Shown piece by piece: positions 17,249 to 25,758 of a stretch of DNA of 64,000 bases. Positions within the stretch are counted from its first letter, which is position 1. Each line of letters begins with the position of its first letter. Source of the stretch: Actinokineospora auranticolor (GTDB lineage: Bacteria; Actinomycetota; Actinomycetes; Mycobacteriales; Pseudonocardiaceae); NCBI RefSeq assembly GCF_002934265.1, contig NZ_PTIX01000009.1:62001-126000 (forward strand). Direction: 5' to 3'. The position numbers and the translations under genes were made by a program. The notes beneath the pieces are model-generated. The model saw only the letters and a list, made by a program, of their open reading frames with translations, did no database searches and had not been told where the DNA came from.

Positions 17249-18073
17249 GTGAGTGACCACCGGCAGATCGAGGCCAGCACCGGTACGTTCGACGCGATTA
17301 CCGCCGGTGAGCCCGGCGGCAGGCCGGTGCTGCTGCTGCACGGCTTCCCCACCGCGGCCACGGCGTGGGCGCACCAGGTGGCGGTGCTCGGGCACGCGGG
17401 GCTGCGCGCGGTCGCGTTCGACCAGCGCGGGTACTCGCCGTCGGCGCGGCCCCCGGACATCGCGGACTACCGGCTCGAGGCGCTGGTCGAGGACGTGCTG
17501 GCGGTGGCAGACGCGCTGGGCTGGGCCGAGTTCGACCTGGTCGGGCACGGGATGGGCGCGGTGGTGGCCTGGCACACCGCCGCCGAGCACCCGGACCGGC
17601 TGCGCACGATCACCGCGGTGGCCAACCCGCACCCGGGGGCGCTGGCCGCGGCGGAGCGCTCGGACGAGGACCAGGCGATGCGCTCGCAGCACCTGCCGGT
17701 CCTGCGGGAGCGCTCGGCCGAGCGGCGGCTGCTGGCCGACGGCGGCGCCGCGCTGCGGCAGCTGTTCGAGTGGCGGGTAGCGACTCCGGACGTGGACGAT
17801 TACCTGGAGCGGCTCGCCGAGCCGGGCGCGCTGACCGCCGCGCTCAACTGGTTCCGCGCCGAGCGCTGGAACACGCTTCCGGACAAAGTGGACGTGCCCG
17901 CGCTGTACGTGTGGGGCACCGAGGACGTCACGGTCGGCTCCACGGCAGCCCTGAGCTGCGGGGACTGGGTGAGCGGGGCGTACCGGTTCGAGATGGCCGA
18001 GGATGTCTCGCACTGGGTGCCGCAGGAGGCGGCGGACTGGCTGACCGGTCTGCTACTCGATCATCTGCGGTAG
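17249..18073 (+). CDS. Alpha/beta hydrolase-fold protein lacking the usual nucleophile
   Basis: A 274-residue protein with the full epoxide-hydrolase/haloalkane-dehalogenase-like fold: LLLHGFP oxyanion segment (about 29-35), the elbow VGHGMGA, an acid region WGTEDVT and a C-terminal histidine in DVSHWVP. The nucleophile position in the G-x-Nu-x-G elbow is Gly101 (codon GGG at 17549-17551) instead of Ser, Asp or Cys. The acid and histidine are kept. It may be a binding protein, a lyase-like member or simply inactive. GTG 17249 starts the gene; the MobA-like gene follows after 21 bases. Confidence 0.85.
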   Translation: MSDHRQIEASTGTFDAITAGEPGGRPVLLLHGFPTAATAWAHQVAVLGHAGLRAVAFDQRGYSPSARPPDIADYRLEALVEDVLAVADALGWAEFDLVGHGMGAVVAWHTAAEHPDRLRTITAVANPHPGALAAAERSDEDQAMRSQHLPVLRERSAERRLLADGGAALRQLFEWRVATPDVDDYLERLAEPGALTAALNWFRAERWNTLPDKVDVPALYVWGTEDVTVGSTAALSCGDWVSGAYRFEMAEDVSHWVPQEAADWLTGLLLDHLR

Positions 18074-18094
18074 TCCCCTCTAAGCTGACTTTTC

Positions 18095-18649
18095 ATGGCC
18101 GTCCCCCGGGTTGCGGGCCTGCTGCTCGCCGCGGGCGGAGGCAGGCGCTTCGGCATGCCCAAGGCACTGGCGCCCTACCGCGGCGGCCTGTTGGTGGAGC
18201 ACGCGCTGGCGGCGCTCGAGGGGTTGTCGCCGCGGGTCGTCGTGCTGGGCGCGGGCGCCGACGAGGTGCCGCCGCTGCCCGCCGAGGTCGTGGTCAACCC
18301 GAACTGGGCCAGTGGACTGGGCTCGTCGCTGCGGGCGGGGCTCGCGGCGCTGGCGGACTCCGCCGCCGTCGCGGTGGTCGTGCTGCCCGTGGACACCCCC
18401 GGCGTCGGCGCCGCCGCGGTGCGCAGGCTGGCCGCGCTGGCCGCGCCGGACGCGCTGGCCCGCGCCGAGTACGGCGGGCGGCCGGGGCACCCGGTCCTCA
18501 TCGGACGCGCGCACTGGGCGGGGGTCGCCGAGCTGGCCGTCGGCGACACCGGCGCGTCCCCCTACCTGGCCCGGCACCCGGTGCGCGGCGTGGACTGCGC
18601 CGACCTCGCCGACGGGGCCGACGCGGACCGTCCCGAACAGCTCACCTAG
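18095..18649 (+). CDS. MobA/MocA-like nucleotidyltransferase
   Basis: A 184-residue NTP-transferase. The N-terminal GLLLAAGGGRRFGMPKAL segment (about 7-24) is the nucleotide-binding signature LAAGxGxRxGxxK, and LPVDTPG (about 97-103) supplies a metal-binding Asp. The GRPGHPVLIG segment (about 129-138) is typical of the molybdenum-cofactor cytidylyl/guanylyl-transferases MocA and MobA. It probably attaches a nucleotide to molybdopterin, or acts on another phosphorylated substrate; no other molybdenum gene is visible in the window. It lies 21 bases behind the hydrolase gene and 20 bases before the SIS gene. Confidence 0.8.
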   Translation: MAVPRVAGLLLAAGGGRRFGMPKALAPYRGGLLVEHALAALEGLSPRVVVLGAGADEVPPLPAEVVVNPNWASGLGSSLRAGLAALADSAAVAVVVLPVDTPGVGAAAVRRLAALAAPDALARAEYGGRPGHPVLIGRAHWAGVAELAVGDTGASPYLARHPVRGVDCADLADGADADRPEQLT

Positions 18650-18669
18650 CACAACAAGAGGAGAAACCC

Positions 18670-19395
18670 ATGCCGGCTGACGCCTACGGCGAGCAGGTCC
18701 TTGCCCACCTGGCGAAGGTGGGCGAGCACAACGCGGACGCGCTCGACGACGTGTCCGACCTCGTGCTGGCCTGCGTGCGCGCCGACGGCCTGGTGCTGAC
18801 CGCGGGCGCGGGCCACTCGCTGGCCGCCGTCGCCGAGACGTTCTTCCGCGCGGGCGGCCTCGCCTGCGTGCGCCCCCTGTTCACCGAGGAACTCCAGGTC
18901 TTCGGCGGCGCCCGGCGGGCCACCGCGGCCGAGCGGCGGCCGGGGCTGGCCAGGGAGGTGTTCGGCATGGTGCCCCGCAAGGGCCACGAGGTGCTGTTCA
19001 TCTTCTCCAACTCGGGCATCAACCACTACCCGGTGGAGCTGTCCGTGACCGCGTTGGAGGCGGGCTGCCCGGTCGTGGCGGTCACCTCCCCCGCGGCGTC
19101 GGCCGACACCCCGCCGCGCGCGGGGACGAAGCTGGCGGTCAACGCCACGATCATCCTGGACACCCTGACGGGCCCGGGTGACGTGGCGTACCCGGTGGAC
19201 TCGCCGGTGACCGCCTCGCTGTCGACGCTGTGCAACGCGTACCTGTGGAACCAGGTCCTGGCCCGGCTCTTCGACAAGGCCGCCGCGGCGGGCGTCGAGC
19301 TGCCGCTGTGGCGCAGCTCCAACGTGGACGGTGGGGACGCGGCGAACGCGGCCTTCCTGGAGCGCTACGGCGACCGCGTCCCGCAGCTGGGCTGA
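18670..19395 (+). CDS. SIS domain sugar-phosphate isomerase/binding protein
   Basis: A 241-residue single SIS domain protein. TAGAGHSLAAVAETFFRAGG (about 39-58) forms the first sugar-phosphate-binding turn; FIFSNSGIN (about 117-125) is the second, with the typical Ser-x-Ser/Asn cluster. It resembles the stand-alone SIS proteins that bind or isomerise phosphorylated amino sugars. Start ATG 18670 has AGAGGAG six bases upstream. It is the last gene of a three-gene plus-strand run and is followed by a strong bidirectional hairpin. Confidence 0.82.
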   Translation: MPADAYGEQVLAHLAKVGEHNADALDDVSDLVLACVRADGLVLTAGAGHSLAAVAETFFRAGGLACVRPLFTEELQVFGGARRATAAERRPGLAREVFGMVPRKGHEVLFIFSNSGINHYPVELSVTALEAGCPVVAVTSPAASADTPPRAGTKLAVNATIILDTLTGPGDVAYPVDSPVTASLSTLCNAYLWNQVLARLFDKAAAAGVELPLWRSSNVDGGDAANAAFLERYGDRVPQLG

Positions 19396-19401
19396 GCACG
19401 G

Positions 19402-19442
19402 CCGCTGACCGGTGCCGGATCTCCCCGGGCACCGGTCAGCGG
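19402..19442. terminator. Bidirectional terminator hairpin
   Basis: A perfect 15-bp stem (19402-19416 with 19428-19442) around an 11-base loop. It follows the SIS gene by six bases, and its right arm contains the stop codon of the convergent lipoprotein gene (19436-19438). Confidence 0.85.
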
Positions 19443-21205
19443 TAACCCAGTTCCTGGAGTCTCGCGGTGACGGCTTTGCCGATCTGGACCGCGGGAACAG
19501 CGAGGTCCTCGGCGTGCACGTCCACGATGACCGGTCCGGTGTGGACAGTGAGTTCCACCGCGCCGTCACCGATCGCCCAGGTGCCGACGTCGGGGACCAG
19601 GGGCTTGAGCGGTTCGCTCGACCAGGGGTCCCCGGACTCCACGCGAAGACCCGCGGCCAGGGCGGCCGCGTCGGCGGGGTCGGCCGCCGTCCAGCGGACG
19701 GAGACCATCGCGGGAGCCGAGCCGTCCAGATCGGTGTAGACGCAGCGGAGTGGGCGGGGCAGCGCCGCGCCCAGGAGGGTGCCCGGTGTGCCGACCGGCT
19801 TCGGCGGGCGCGCGGGCCACGACCGCGCGAGGTAGTCCGGGGTGAGCAGGTCGCACGGGTCGGGCCAGCGGTCGGGCGGGGCCGGGGCGTTGCCGTGCTT
19901 GACGGAGCCGTCCGGTGCGAGTTCGACGGCGGTCACCAGCATCCCGGACGCGATGAGGAGCCGGTTGTCCACGACCCCGATCGCCGCTCCGCCACCGACC
20001 ACCGCGAGCGGGGCGGACCGGGTCGAGCCGGTGGCGGGATCGATCCGGTCGACCGCGACAGGCAACAGGTCCACCAACGGGGTGAGTCCCTCTTGCGTGC
20101 CACCTGGCGAGGCGCGGTAGCCGAGCACCGCGCCACCGGCAACCGCCATGGACTGGTAGGCGTTGCGGCGCAGGGTGTTCGTCGGCAGGTCACCACTCGG
20201 GCGCGGTTGCGACCAGAGCACGCCCCGACCACCCAGGTCGACCGCGACGAGCGGGTCGTCGGTGCCGTCGATCCCGGACACCACCGCGGTGGTGCCGACG
20301 ACCGCCATCACGGGCAGGTAGGCGGGCAGGCGCCCGGCGAAGACCGCGCGACCGTCGGACGTCAGGACAGTCCCCGCGCCCTCCCCGGTGACCAGGATCG
20401 CGCGGCGGTCCATCACCAGGAACTTCGGTCGCTCCGGTGGTAGCGGTGTGGCCCAGCGCGGCTCCCCGGTGCGCGGGTCGAAGCCGAGCACGGCCCGCCC
20501 TTGCGCGCACTGGGCGACGACCACCGCGAGGTCGTCGTCGGACGCCACCAGCGGCTCGGTCACCTTGCGCACGGGGTCGTCGGCCAAGAGCGTCTCGTCG
20601 CGATCGGTGACCGCGCACCCGCTGAAGCCACCGACGGACAGGCCCGCGAAGGGGCGGTCCCACGCGAGCGATCCGGTGCGGGCGTCGACGCCCGCCAAGC
20701 CCAGGTTGCCGCTGTCGTCGTAGGTCGGCGTGACCACGACCCCGGCACCCGCCGCCAAGCGCAAAGGCGAGTACTCCGGTCCGAAGTGGCCGTTCGACGG
20801 CAGGAGTTCGGCGCGGTCGTCGTCCCACCGCTGTTCGCCCGTCGCGGCGTCGAGCCCGATGGTCGACCAGTCGTACTCGGCACCGGGCTCGGTCACGCGC
20901 GCCGTGTCCATCGCGACCGTGACCGCGCCCCCGGTCACCGACCAACTGGTGACGTTCATCCCCTCGGGCGACCGGAACCGCCACACCGTCCGGCCGGTCC
21001 GCGCGTCGACGGCGGTCAGGCCGCTCTGCCGCCCGGCGAACACCGTGCCGCCGACGACCGCGTACCCGTTCGCCCACACCTCCGTCTGCCACGCCAGGCC
21101 CGCCGCGAGCCGCGGCGCGTCCGGTGCGTCGGGCACCCCGGGAGACTCGGACGTGCAACCGGCGGCCATCAACAACAGCGCCAAGACAACCGCCACTGTC
21201 CTCAT
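19436..21205 (-). CDS. PQQ-like beta-propeller lipoprotein with DUF3558-like tail
   Basis: A 589-residue protein. A lipoprotein signal ends in MAAGC (Cys17). Repeated blades of the PQQ/WD40-like type follow (about 35-430), for example TAVDARTGRTVWRF and LGFDPRTGEPRWATPL. The C-terminal part (about 455-589) begins with DPCDLLTPDYL and has a later LRCVYTD, which resembles the two-cysteine core of DUF3558. This looks like a propeller fused to a DUF3558-like domain on the outer membrane face, probably a protein- or wall-binding scaffold. ATGA overlap couples it to the upstream membrane protein gene. Confidence 0.8.
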   Translation of the reverse strand: MRTVAVVLALLLMAAGCTSESPGVPDAPDAPRLAAGLAWQTEVWANGYAVVGGTVFAGRQSGLTAVDARTGRTVWRFRSPEGMNVTSWSVTGGAVTVAMDTARVTEPGAEYDWSTIGLDAATGEQRWDDDRAELLPSNGHFGPEYSPLRLAAGAGVVVTPTYDDSGNLGLAGVDARTGSLAWDRPFAGLSVGGFSGCAVTDRDETLLADDPVRKVTEPLVASDDDLAVVVAQCAQGRAVLGFDPRTGEPRWATPLPPERPKFLVMDRRAILVTGEGAGTVLTSDGRAVFAGRLPAYLPVMAVVGTTAVVSGIDGTDDPLVAVDLGGRGVLWSQPRPSGDLPTNTLRRNAYQSMAVAGGAVLGYRASPGGTQEGLTPLVDLLPVAVDRIDPATGSTRSAPLAVVGGGAAIGVVDNRLLIASGMLVTAVELAPDGSVKHGNAPAPPDRWPDPCDLLTPDYLARSWPARPPKPVGTPGTLLGAALPRPLRCVYTDLDGSAPAMVSVRWTAADPADAAALAAGLRVESGDPWSSEPLKPLVPDVGTWAIGDGAVELTVHTGPVIVDVHAEDLAVPAVQIGKAVTARLQELGYR

Positions 21206-22089
21206 CGGAGGCACCTGTCCTCGGGTCGCGTCCCGCACACGTACCATCCATAGCTCGCCGGGAAGTTCGGCAGGAAAACGATTCCGTACCGTCCGTCGGC
21301 GGGTTTTCCGGTGACCTGGAACGGAGACCCCGCAGCGGCGGACACCGTCAACCGACCGGGGTTCCCGTCACCGTCGACGTAGTCGACCGCGATCCGGAAC
21401 GAGTAGGACGCGAGCCTGCCGAAGAAGGTCACCGAGAACTGCTGGGTCTCGTCCTTGGCCAGTTCGACGTGGTGGTCGGTGAACCACGCGGTGTCCGGCT
21501 TCAGCGGGTTCCGCACGATCAGCCGGGGGTCGTCGAGGTTGGCGCTCAGCTCGATCGCGGGTTTCTCGCTGCTGGGCGGGGGATAGACGAGCAGCGTGCC
21601 GGTGAGCGGGGGCCGCCGCTCGGATATCTCCGGTCTGACGTCGGTGACCTGCACCGGCGTCGATCGGTTGCCCCGGAGCAGGAACGAAACGGTGGTCGTG
21701 CCGACCGGGACGAACCCGCTGTCCGACGGCGGGCGGTACGCGTCGGCGGTGGTGTCCAGCAGGCTCTCGTACTCCGGCCCCGTACCCAGTCGATCGGGCC
21801 GCGCGTACTCCCGATCCCCCACCACCGCGGCGGCACCCACCAGCGAGATCGGGTCACCCCGCTCCTCCGGCCCGGAGTCGACTTCGACGGCGAACCACAC
21901 CCCCGCCGCCACGAGCACCACCGCGACGGCGGCGAACACCGCCCACCGGGGCCGCGAGTAGTGGTGGTGGGTGTTCTCGACCGTGGCCGACCGCGCCTGC
22001 ACGACGAGCCCGGTGACCACCGAAGACTCGATCGAGTTGGCCACCTCGGCCGCGCGGTCGTCCCCGTCCGCGCGCTCGCGCAAACCCAT
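21202..22089 (-). CDS. Single-pass membrane protein with extracellular domain
   Basis: A 295-residue protein with a 50-residue cytoplasmic N-terminus, one membrane helix (about 52-70) and a roughly 220-residue external domain. Just before the helix, the segment VVTGLVVQARSATVENTHHHY resembles the VVQAR...HxH motif found in many actinobacterial regulatory or effector proteins. No enzyme signature is visible. ATG 22089 is chosen because upstream in-frame residues are not protein-like. Its stop overlaps the start of the PQQ lipoprotein (ATGA), so the two probably act together at the cell surface. Confidence 0.7.
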   Translation of the reverse strand: MGLRERADGDDRAAEVANSIESSVVTGLVVQARSATVENTHHHYSRPRWAVFAAVAVVLVAAGVWFAVEVDSGPEERGDPISLVGAAAVVGDREYARPDRLGTGPEYESLLDTTADAYRPPSDSGFVPVGTTTVSFLLRGNRSTPVQVTDVRPEISERRPPLTGTLLVYPPPSSEKPAIELSANLDDPRLIVRNPLKPDTAWFTDHHVELAKDETQQFSVTFFGRLASYSFRIAVDYVDGDGNPGRLTVSAAAGSPFQVTGKPADGRYGIVFLPNFPASYGWYVCGTRPEDRCLR

Positions 22090-22252
22090 GGTCGCCCCCG
22101 TCCTCGATCCAGGAGAAACCCACTGTATCGACACCCGAGATCCGCCGTCCGCCAATCCACCCCGATGGCGCAAGCCTTCCCGCGACCGCGCGTCGTCGGC
22201 CGGTGACCGGTTCCCCGGTCACCGGCCAACTCCTTTCCCCCGCCGAGTTGGC

Positions 22253-22954
22253 TCAGGAACGGCGGTCCCACCGCGTCTTGCGGACGCCGTAGGTCCACGC
22301 CACCGCCGTCCAGACCACAAGGGACAGTTCGGGCAACCACAGGCCCAATGCCGGTCCGCGCACCAGGTCGGCCACCGCTCCCCCGGGCAGCAGCAGCATG
22401 TACTCCTTCACCTTCGCCGGATCCGTTGCCAGCACCCAGATGCCACCGCCCAACGCCGCGAAGAAGAACGGCGCAGTGGTGATCTGCGCGGCTTCCGGCG
22501 TCGCCGTGACGGAAGCGGTCAACAGGCCCACCGCCGCGTTGACGGCGACGCCACCGACCAGCGCGATCGCGAAGGCCGCCGGATTCGCCGGGGCGGGCGC
22601 GCCCGCGGCGAACGCCACGCCGCTCATGACCAGGCACTGGACGATCCCGAGCACCACGAACGGCGCCAGCACGCCGAGCAGGATCGTCAGGTCCGGCAGC
22701 TCACCGGTGCGCAGCCGCTTCAACGACAGGTCCTGGCGGCGGGCCGCGCAAGCCGTCGTGGCGCTGATGTAGACGGTCAAGCCCTGCGCGGACACCAGTT
22801 GCGCGGTGAGCACGAAGGTCCAGTCGGGGTGGCCGCCGGTGAAGCTGAACAGCGCGCCCATCACCAGCGGCAGCACCAGGGCCGTCGCCGCGGTGGTGCG
22901 GTTGCGCAGCAGTTGGCGGACTTCGGCCCGCGACAGCGCGAGTACCGCGTTCAC
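22253..22954 (-). CDS. ABC-2 type transporter permease
   Basis: A 233-residue membrane protein with six hydrophobic segments, matching the ABC-2 exporter permease family. An RNRTTAATALVLPLVMG start helix and a central cytoplasmic loop (RRQDLSLKRLRTGEL, about 76-90) are typical. It pairs with the ATPase encoded immediately upstream; their four-base GTGA overlap fixes the GTG start at 22954. Such pairs export drugs, lipids or peptides. The unit is divergent from a DesK/DesR-like two-component system, its likely regulator. Confidence 0.88.
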   Translation of the reverse strand: MNAVLALSRAEVRQLLRNRTTAATALVLPLVMGALFSFTGGHPDWTFVLTAQLVSAQGLTVYISATTACAARRQDLSLKRLRTGELPDLTILLGVLAPFVVLGIVQCLVMSGVAFAAGAPAPANPAAFAIALVGGVAVNAAVGLLTASVTATPEAAQITTAPFFFAALGGGIWVLATDPAKVKEYMLLLPGGAVADLVRGPALGLWLPELSLVVWTAVAWTYGVRKTRWDRRS

Positions 22955-23868
22955 GCCGCCACCACCTGGTCGCGCACGCCGTGGAACACGTCCGCCAGCG
23001 ACGCGTGGTGGGCGCGCAGGCGCGTCAACCGCTCACCCCGCGCACCGGCCCACGCCAGCAGCAGCGCCAGGTCGTCCTGCAACGCGCGGGTGCGGATCTC
23101 GACGCGCCCCTTGGCGAACTCGTCGGGGTCGATCGCGCCGGACACGGCGGGCAGCTCGGCCGCGATCAGCCCCTCCGGCCGGTCGAAGCCGATCCGGGAC
23201 GCCTCCCTGGCCAGCACGTCGACCACCGCGCCGGAGACCGCCACCCGCCCCTCGTGCATGATCGCCAGGCGGTGGGCCAGGCGTTCGGCCTCCTCCAGGT
23301 AGTGCGTGGTCAGCACGACGGTCGTACCGCCCGCCACCAGCTTCTCGACCAGGTCCCAGGTGCGCCCGCGCGACTCCGGGTCGAGGCCGGTGGTCGGCTC
23401 GTCCAGGAACAGCAGCTCCGGGCCGCCCAGGGTGGCCACGGCCAGGTCCAGCCGCCTGCGCTCGCCGCCGGAGAGCCGGTTGACCCGGACCCCGGACTTG
23501 CCCACCAGGTCCAGCGCGACCAGCGCCTCGTCCACATCGGAGGGACGACTGGTCAGCGACGCCCACAGCCGCAGCGTCTCCAGCACGGTCAGCTCGCCGC
23601 TCGCGCCGCTGTCCTGCAGCAGCACGCCGGTGCGCGGCCGGATCCGGGCGCGGTCGGCGTCCGGCCGCAGCCCGAACACCCGGACCGCGCCGCCGGTCGG
23701 CGGCCGCAACCCCTCCAGCACCTCCAGCGTCGTCGTCTTCCCTGCGCCGTTCGTGCCCAGCAGCGCGAACAGCTCCCCCTGCCCCACTTCGAAATCGATA
23801 CCCCGCACGGCCTCGAACGACCCGTACGCGCACCGCAGCCCCTGCACGGTGATCACCGGTTCCCTCAT
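22951..23868 (-). CDS. ABC transporter ATP-binding protein (drug/lipid exporter type)
   Basis: A 305-residue ATPase with Walker A GTNGAGKT (about 37-44), the Q-loop VLLQDSG, signature LSGGERRR, Walker B LLFLDEPTTGLD and an H-loop LTTHYLEEAE, in the usual order. The C-terminal extension (about 225-305) is typical of DrrA/CcmA-type ATPases paired with ABC-2 permeases. Two in-frame starts are close together (GTG 23874 and ATG 23868); neither has a good ribosome binding site and I use the ATG. It lies head-to-head with the sensor kinase gene across 145 bases that contain an inverted repeat. Confidence 0.9.
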   Translation of the reverse strand: MREPVITVQGLRCAYGSFEAVRGIDFEVGQGELFALLGTNGAGKTTTLEVLEGLRPPTGGAVRVFGLRPDADRARIRPRTGVLLQDSGASGELTVLETLRLWASLTSRPSDVDEALVALDLVGKSGVRVNRLSGGERRRLDLAVATLGGPELLFLDEPTTGLDPESRGRTWDLVEKLVAGGTTVVLTTHYLEEAERLAHRLAIMHEGRVAVSGAVVDVLAREASRIGFDRPEGLIAAELPAVSGAIDPDEFAKGRVEIRTRALQDDLALLLAWAGARGERLTRLRAHHASLADVFHGVRDQVVAA

Positions 23869-23949
23869 GACCACGAGTCTCGCGCCGCGAGGGCGTCGGC
23901 GGCAGGCTCACCGGTCAGCAGTCCGTGGATGATCCACACGGGGTGGGCG

Positions 23950-23961
23950 TGACAAATGTCA
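23950..23961. promoter_or_regulatory. Candidate response-regulator binding site
   Basis: TGACA-AA-TGTCA, a perfect inverted repeat with a two-base centre, sits in the divergent gap between the ABC exporter and the two-component genes. NarL-type regulators bind such short palindromes, so the adjacent DesR-like protein is the first candidate. Confidence 0.5.
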
Positions 23962-24013
23962 GGACCTGGTGAACGCGCGCGCCGGGGCGTCCACCGCTCG
24001 TTAGATTCGGCGG

Positions 24014-25159
24014 GTGAGCGGACAGGCACCGATGACCAGGGCGCGCAAGTACATCTGGTGGACCCAGGGGTTCACGATCGGCATGTTCACGCTGCTGCTC
24101 GTGTTCAACCTGCTGGCCACGGTGGGCGCCCGACCCTGGCCGACGGTGCTGCTGGGGCTCGCGGCGGTGGTGGTGCTCCCGCAGTGCCTGCGGCTGAGCA
24201 CGCTCGCCATGCCCGGGATCGGCCCGGAGCGGACCCGGGCCTGGGAGATCCCGCTCACCATGCTGGTCGCCTTCGGCGCGTGGTGGTTCTCCGCCACGAT
24301 CGCCCCGCTGACCATGGCCTGGTCGTTCCCGCCCAGCATGCTGATCGCCACGCTGGTCCCCACGCTGCGCGGCTGGCGGCGGTGGCTGCTCGCGTTCGGC
24401 GGCGGCGCCGCGGTGGCGCTGTCGGTGTTCCCCTTCGCCGAGGACCCGCGGCTGTGGACCCCGCCCTGGCTGATCGCCACGGCCGTGATGCCCCCGCTGT
24501 TCGGCCTGGCCAACCTGCTGCAAGTGTGGCTGTGGTCGGTGCTGTGCGAGCTCGACGGCGCCCGCGCGGTGGCCGCCGAGCTGGCGGTGGCCGAGGAGCG
24601 GTTGCGCTTCGCCGCCGAGCTGCACGACATCCAGGGCCACCACCTGGAGGCCATCGCGCTCAAGGGCGAGCTGGCCGAGCGGCTGGTCGGCCACGACGAC
24701 GACGCGGCCCGCGCGCAGGCCGCCGAGGTCAGCGAGCTGGCCAGGACCGCGTTGCGGGAGACCCGCGCGGTGGTGCACGGCTACCGCCGCACCAGCCTGT
24801 CCACCGAGATCGGCAACGCCGTCGACATCCTGCGCGCGGCGGGCATCAGCGCCACGGTCACCGGCGCGGCGACGGACGTGCCACCGCCGCTGCAACCCCT
24901 GTTCGGCGCCCTGGTCCGCGAGGGCACGACCAACGTCCTGCGGCACAGCGCGGCCACCGAGTGCGCGCTGGCCATCCGGGTCGCCGACCGCCGGGTCCGG
25001 GTGGACCTGCGCAACGACGGCGCGCGGGACGACCGGGCCTCCCGTGACGGCAGCGGCCTGACCGGACTGCGGGAGCGCTTCGCGGCCGTCGGCGGGACCG
25101 TGCGCGCCGAGCTGGTCGACGGCGCGTTCCGGCTCACCGGCGAGGCGGTGGCCCCGTGA
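24014..25159 (+). CDS. DesK-like sensor histidine kinase
   Basis: A 381-residue histidine kinase with five or six membrane helices in the first 180 residues and no large external loop, as in DesK. The dimerisation helix has ELHDIQGHHLEAIALKGEL with phospho-acceptor His204; the ATP-binding domain (about 290-380) carries RHSAAT and GSGLTGLRER boxes. Sensors of this kind respond to membrane state or cell-envelope drugs. The start is GTG 24014 and the gene overlaps its response regulator by four bases (GTGA). The ABC exporter transcribed in the opposite direction is its probable target. Confidence 0.9.
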   Translation: MSGQAPMTRARKYIWWTQGFTIGMFTLLLVFNLLATVGARPWPTVLLGLAAVVVLPQCLRLSTLAMPGIGPERTRAWEIPLTMLVAFGAWWFSATIAPLTMAWSFPPSMLIATLVPTLRGWRRWLLAFGGGAAVALSVFPFAEDPRLWTPPWLIATAVMPPLFGLANLLQVWLWSVLCELDGARAVAAELAVAEERLRFAAELHDIQGHHLEAIALKGELAERLVGHDDDAARAQAAEVSELARTALRETRAVVHGYRRTSLSTEIGNAVDILRAAGISATVTGAATDVPPPLQPLFGALVREGTTNVLRHSAATECALAIRVADRRVRVDLRNDGARDDRASRDGSGLTGLRERFAAVGGTVRAELVDGAFRLTGEAVAP

Positions 25160-25758
25160 CCGGGATCCGCGTGGTCCTCGCCGACGACGAGGACCTGATC
25201 CGGGGCGCGCTGGCGGCCCTGCTGGAGCTGGAGCCCGACATCACGGTGGTGGCCCAAGCGCGCGACGGCGCGGGCGCGGTGGCGGCGGTCGCCGCGCACC
25301 GGCCGGACATCGCGGTGCTGGACCTGGAGATGCCCGCGCTCGACGGGATCGGGGCGGCGCGCGAGATCGGCGCGGCCGCGGCGGTCGTCATCGTGACCCG
25401 GCACGCCCGGCCCGGCGTGCTGCGCCGCGCGCTGGCCGCCGGGGTACGCGGGTTCGTGCCCAAGACCACCCCGGCCGCGCGGTTGGCCTCGATCCTGCGG
25501 GACGTGCACGCCGGTGCCCGCTACGTCGACTCCGAGATCGCCGCCAGCGCGCTGACCGAGGACACCTGCCCGTTGACCGCGCGGGAGCTGGAGGTGCTGC
25601 GCCTGACCCGGGTCGGCGGGTCGGTGCAGGACATCGCCAACACCGTCCACCTCGCGCACGGCACGGTCCGCAACTACCTGTCCTCGGCGATGACCAAGCT
25701 CGCGGTCACCTCCCGCCACGACGCCGCCCGCATCGCCTGGCAGGAGGGGTGGATCTAG
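25156..25758 (+). CDS. NarL/DesR-type response regulator
   Basis: A 200-residue regulator. The receiver domain (about 4-118) has the acidic pair Asp10-Asp11, phospho-acceptor Asp56 in VLDLEMP, and Lys near 104 (VPKTT). The LuxR-type HTH (about 138-198) has LTARELEVLRL and a GTVRNYLSSAMTKL recognition helix. Phosphorylation by the preceding kinase should allow binding near the divergent ABC exporter. Its TAG shares CTAG (25755-25758) with the stop of the convergent ABC transporter gene, so neither gene has a spacer. Confidence 0.9.
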   Translation: MTGIRVVLADDEDLIRGALAALLELEPDITVVAQARDGAGAVAAVAAHRPDIAVLDLEMPALDGIGAAREIGAAAAVVIVTRHARPGVLRRALAAGVRGFVPKTTPAARLASILRDVHAGARYVDSEIAASALTEDTCPLTARELEVLRLTRVGGSVQDIANTVHLAHGTVRNYLSSAMTKLAVTSRHDAARIAWQEGWI

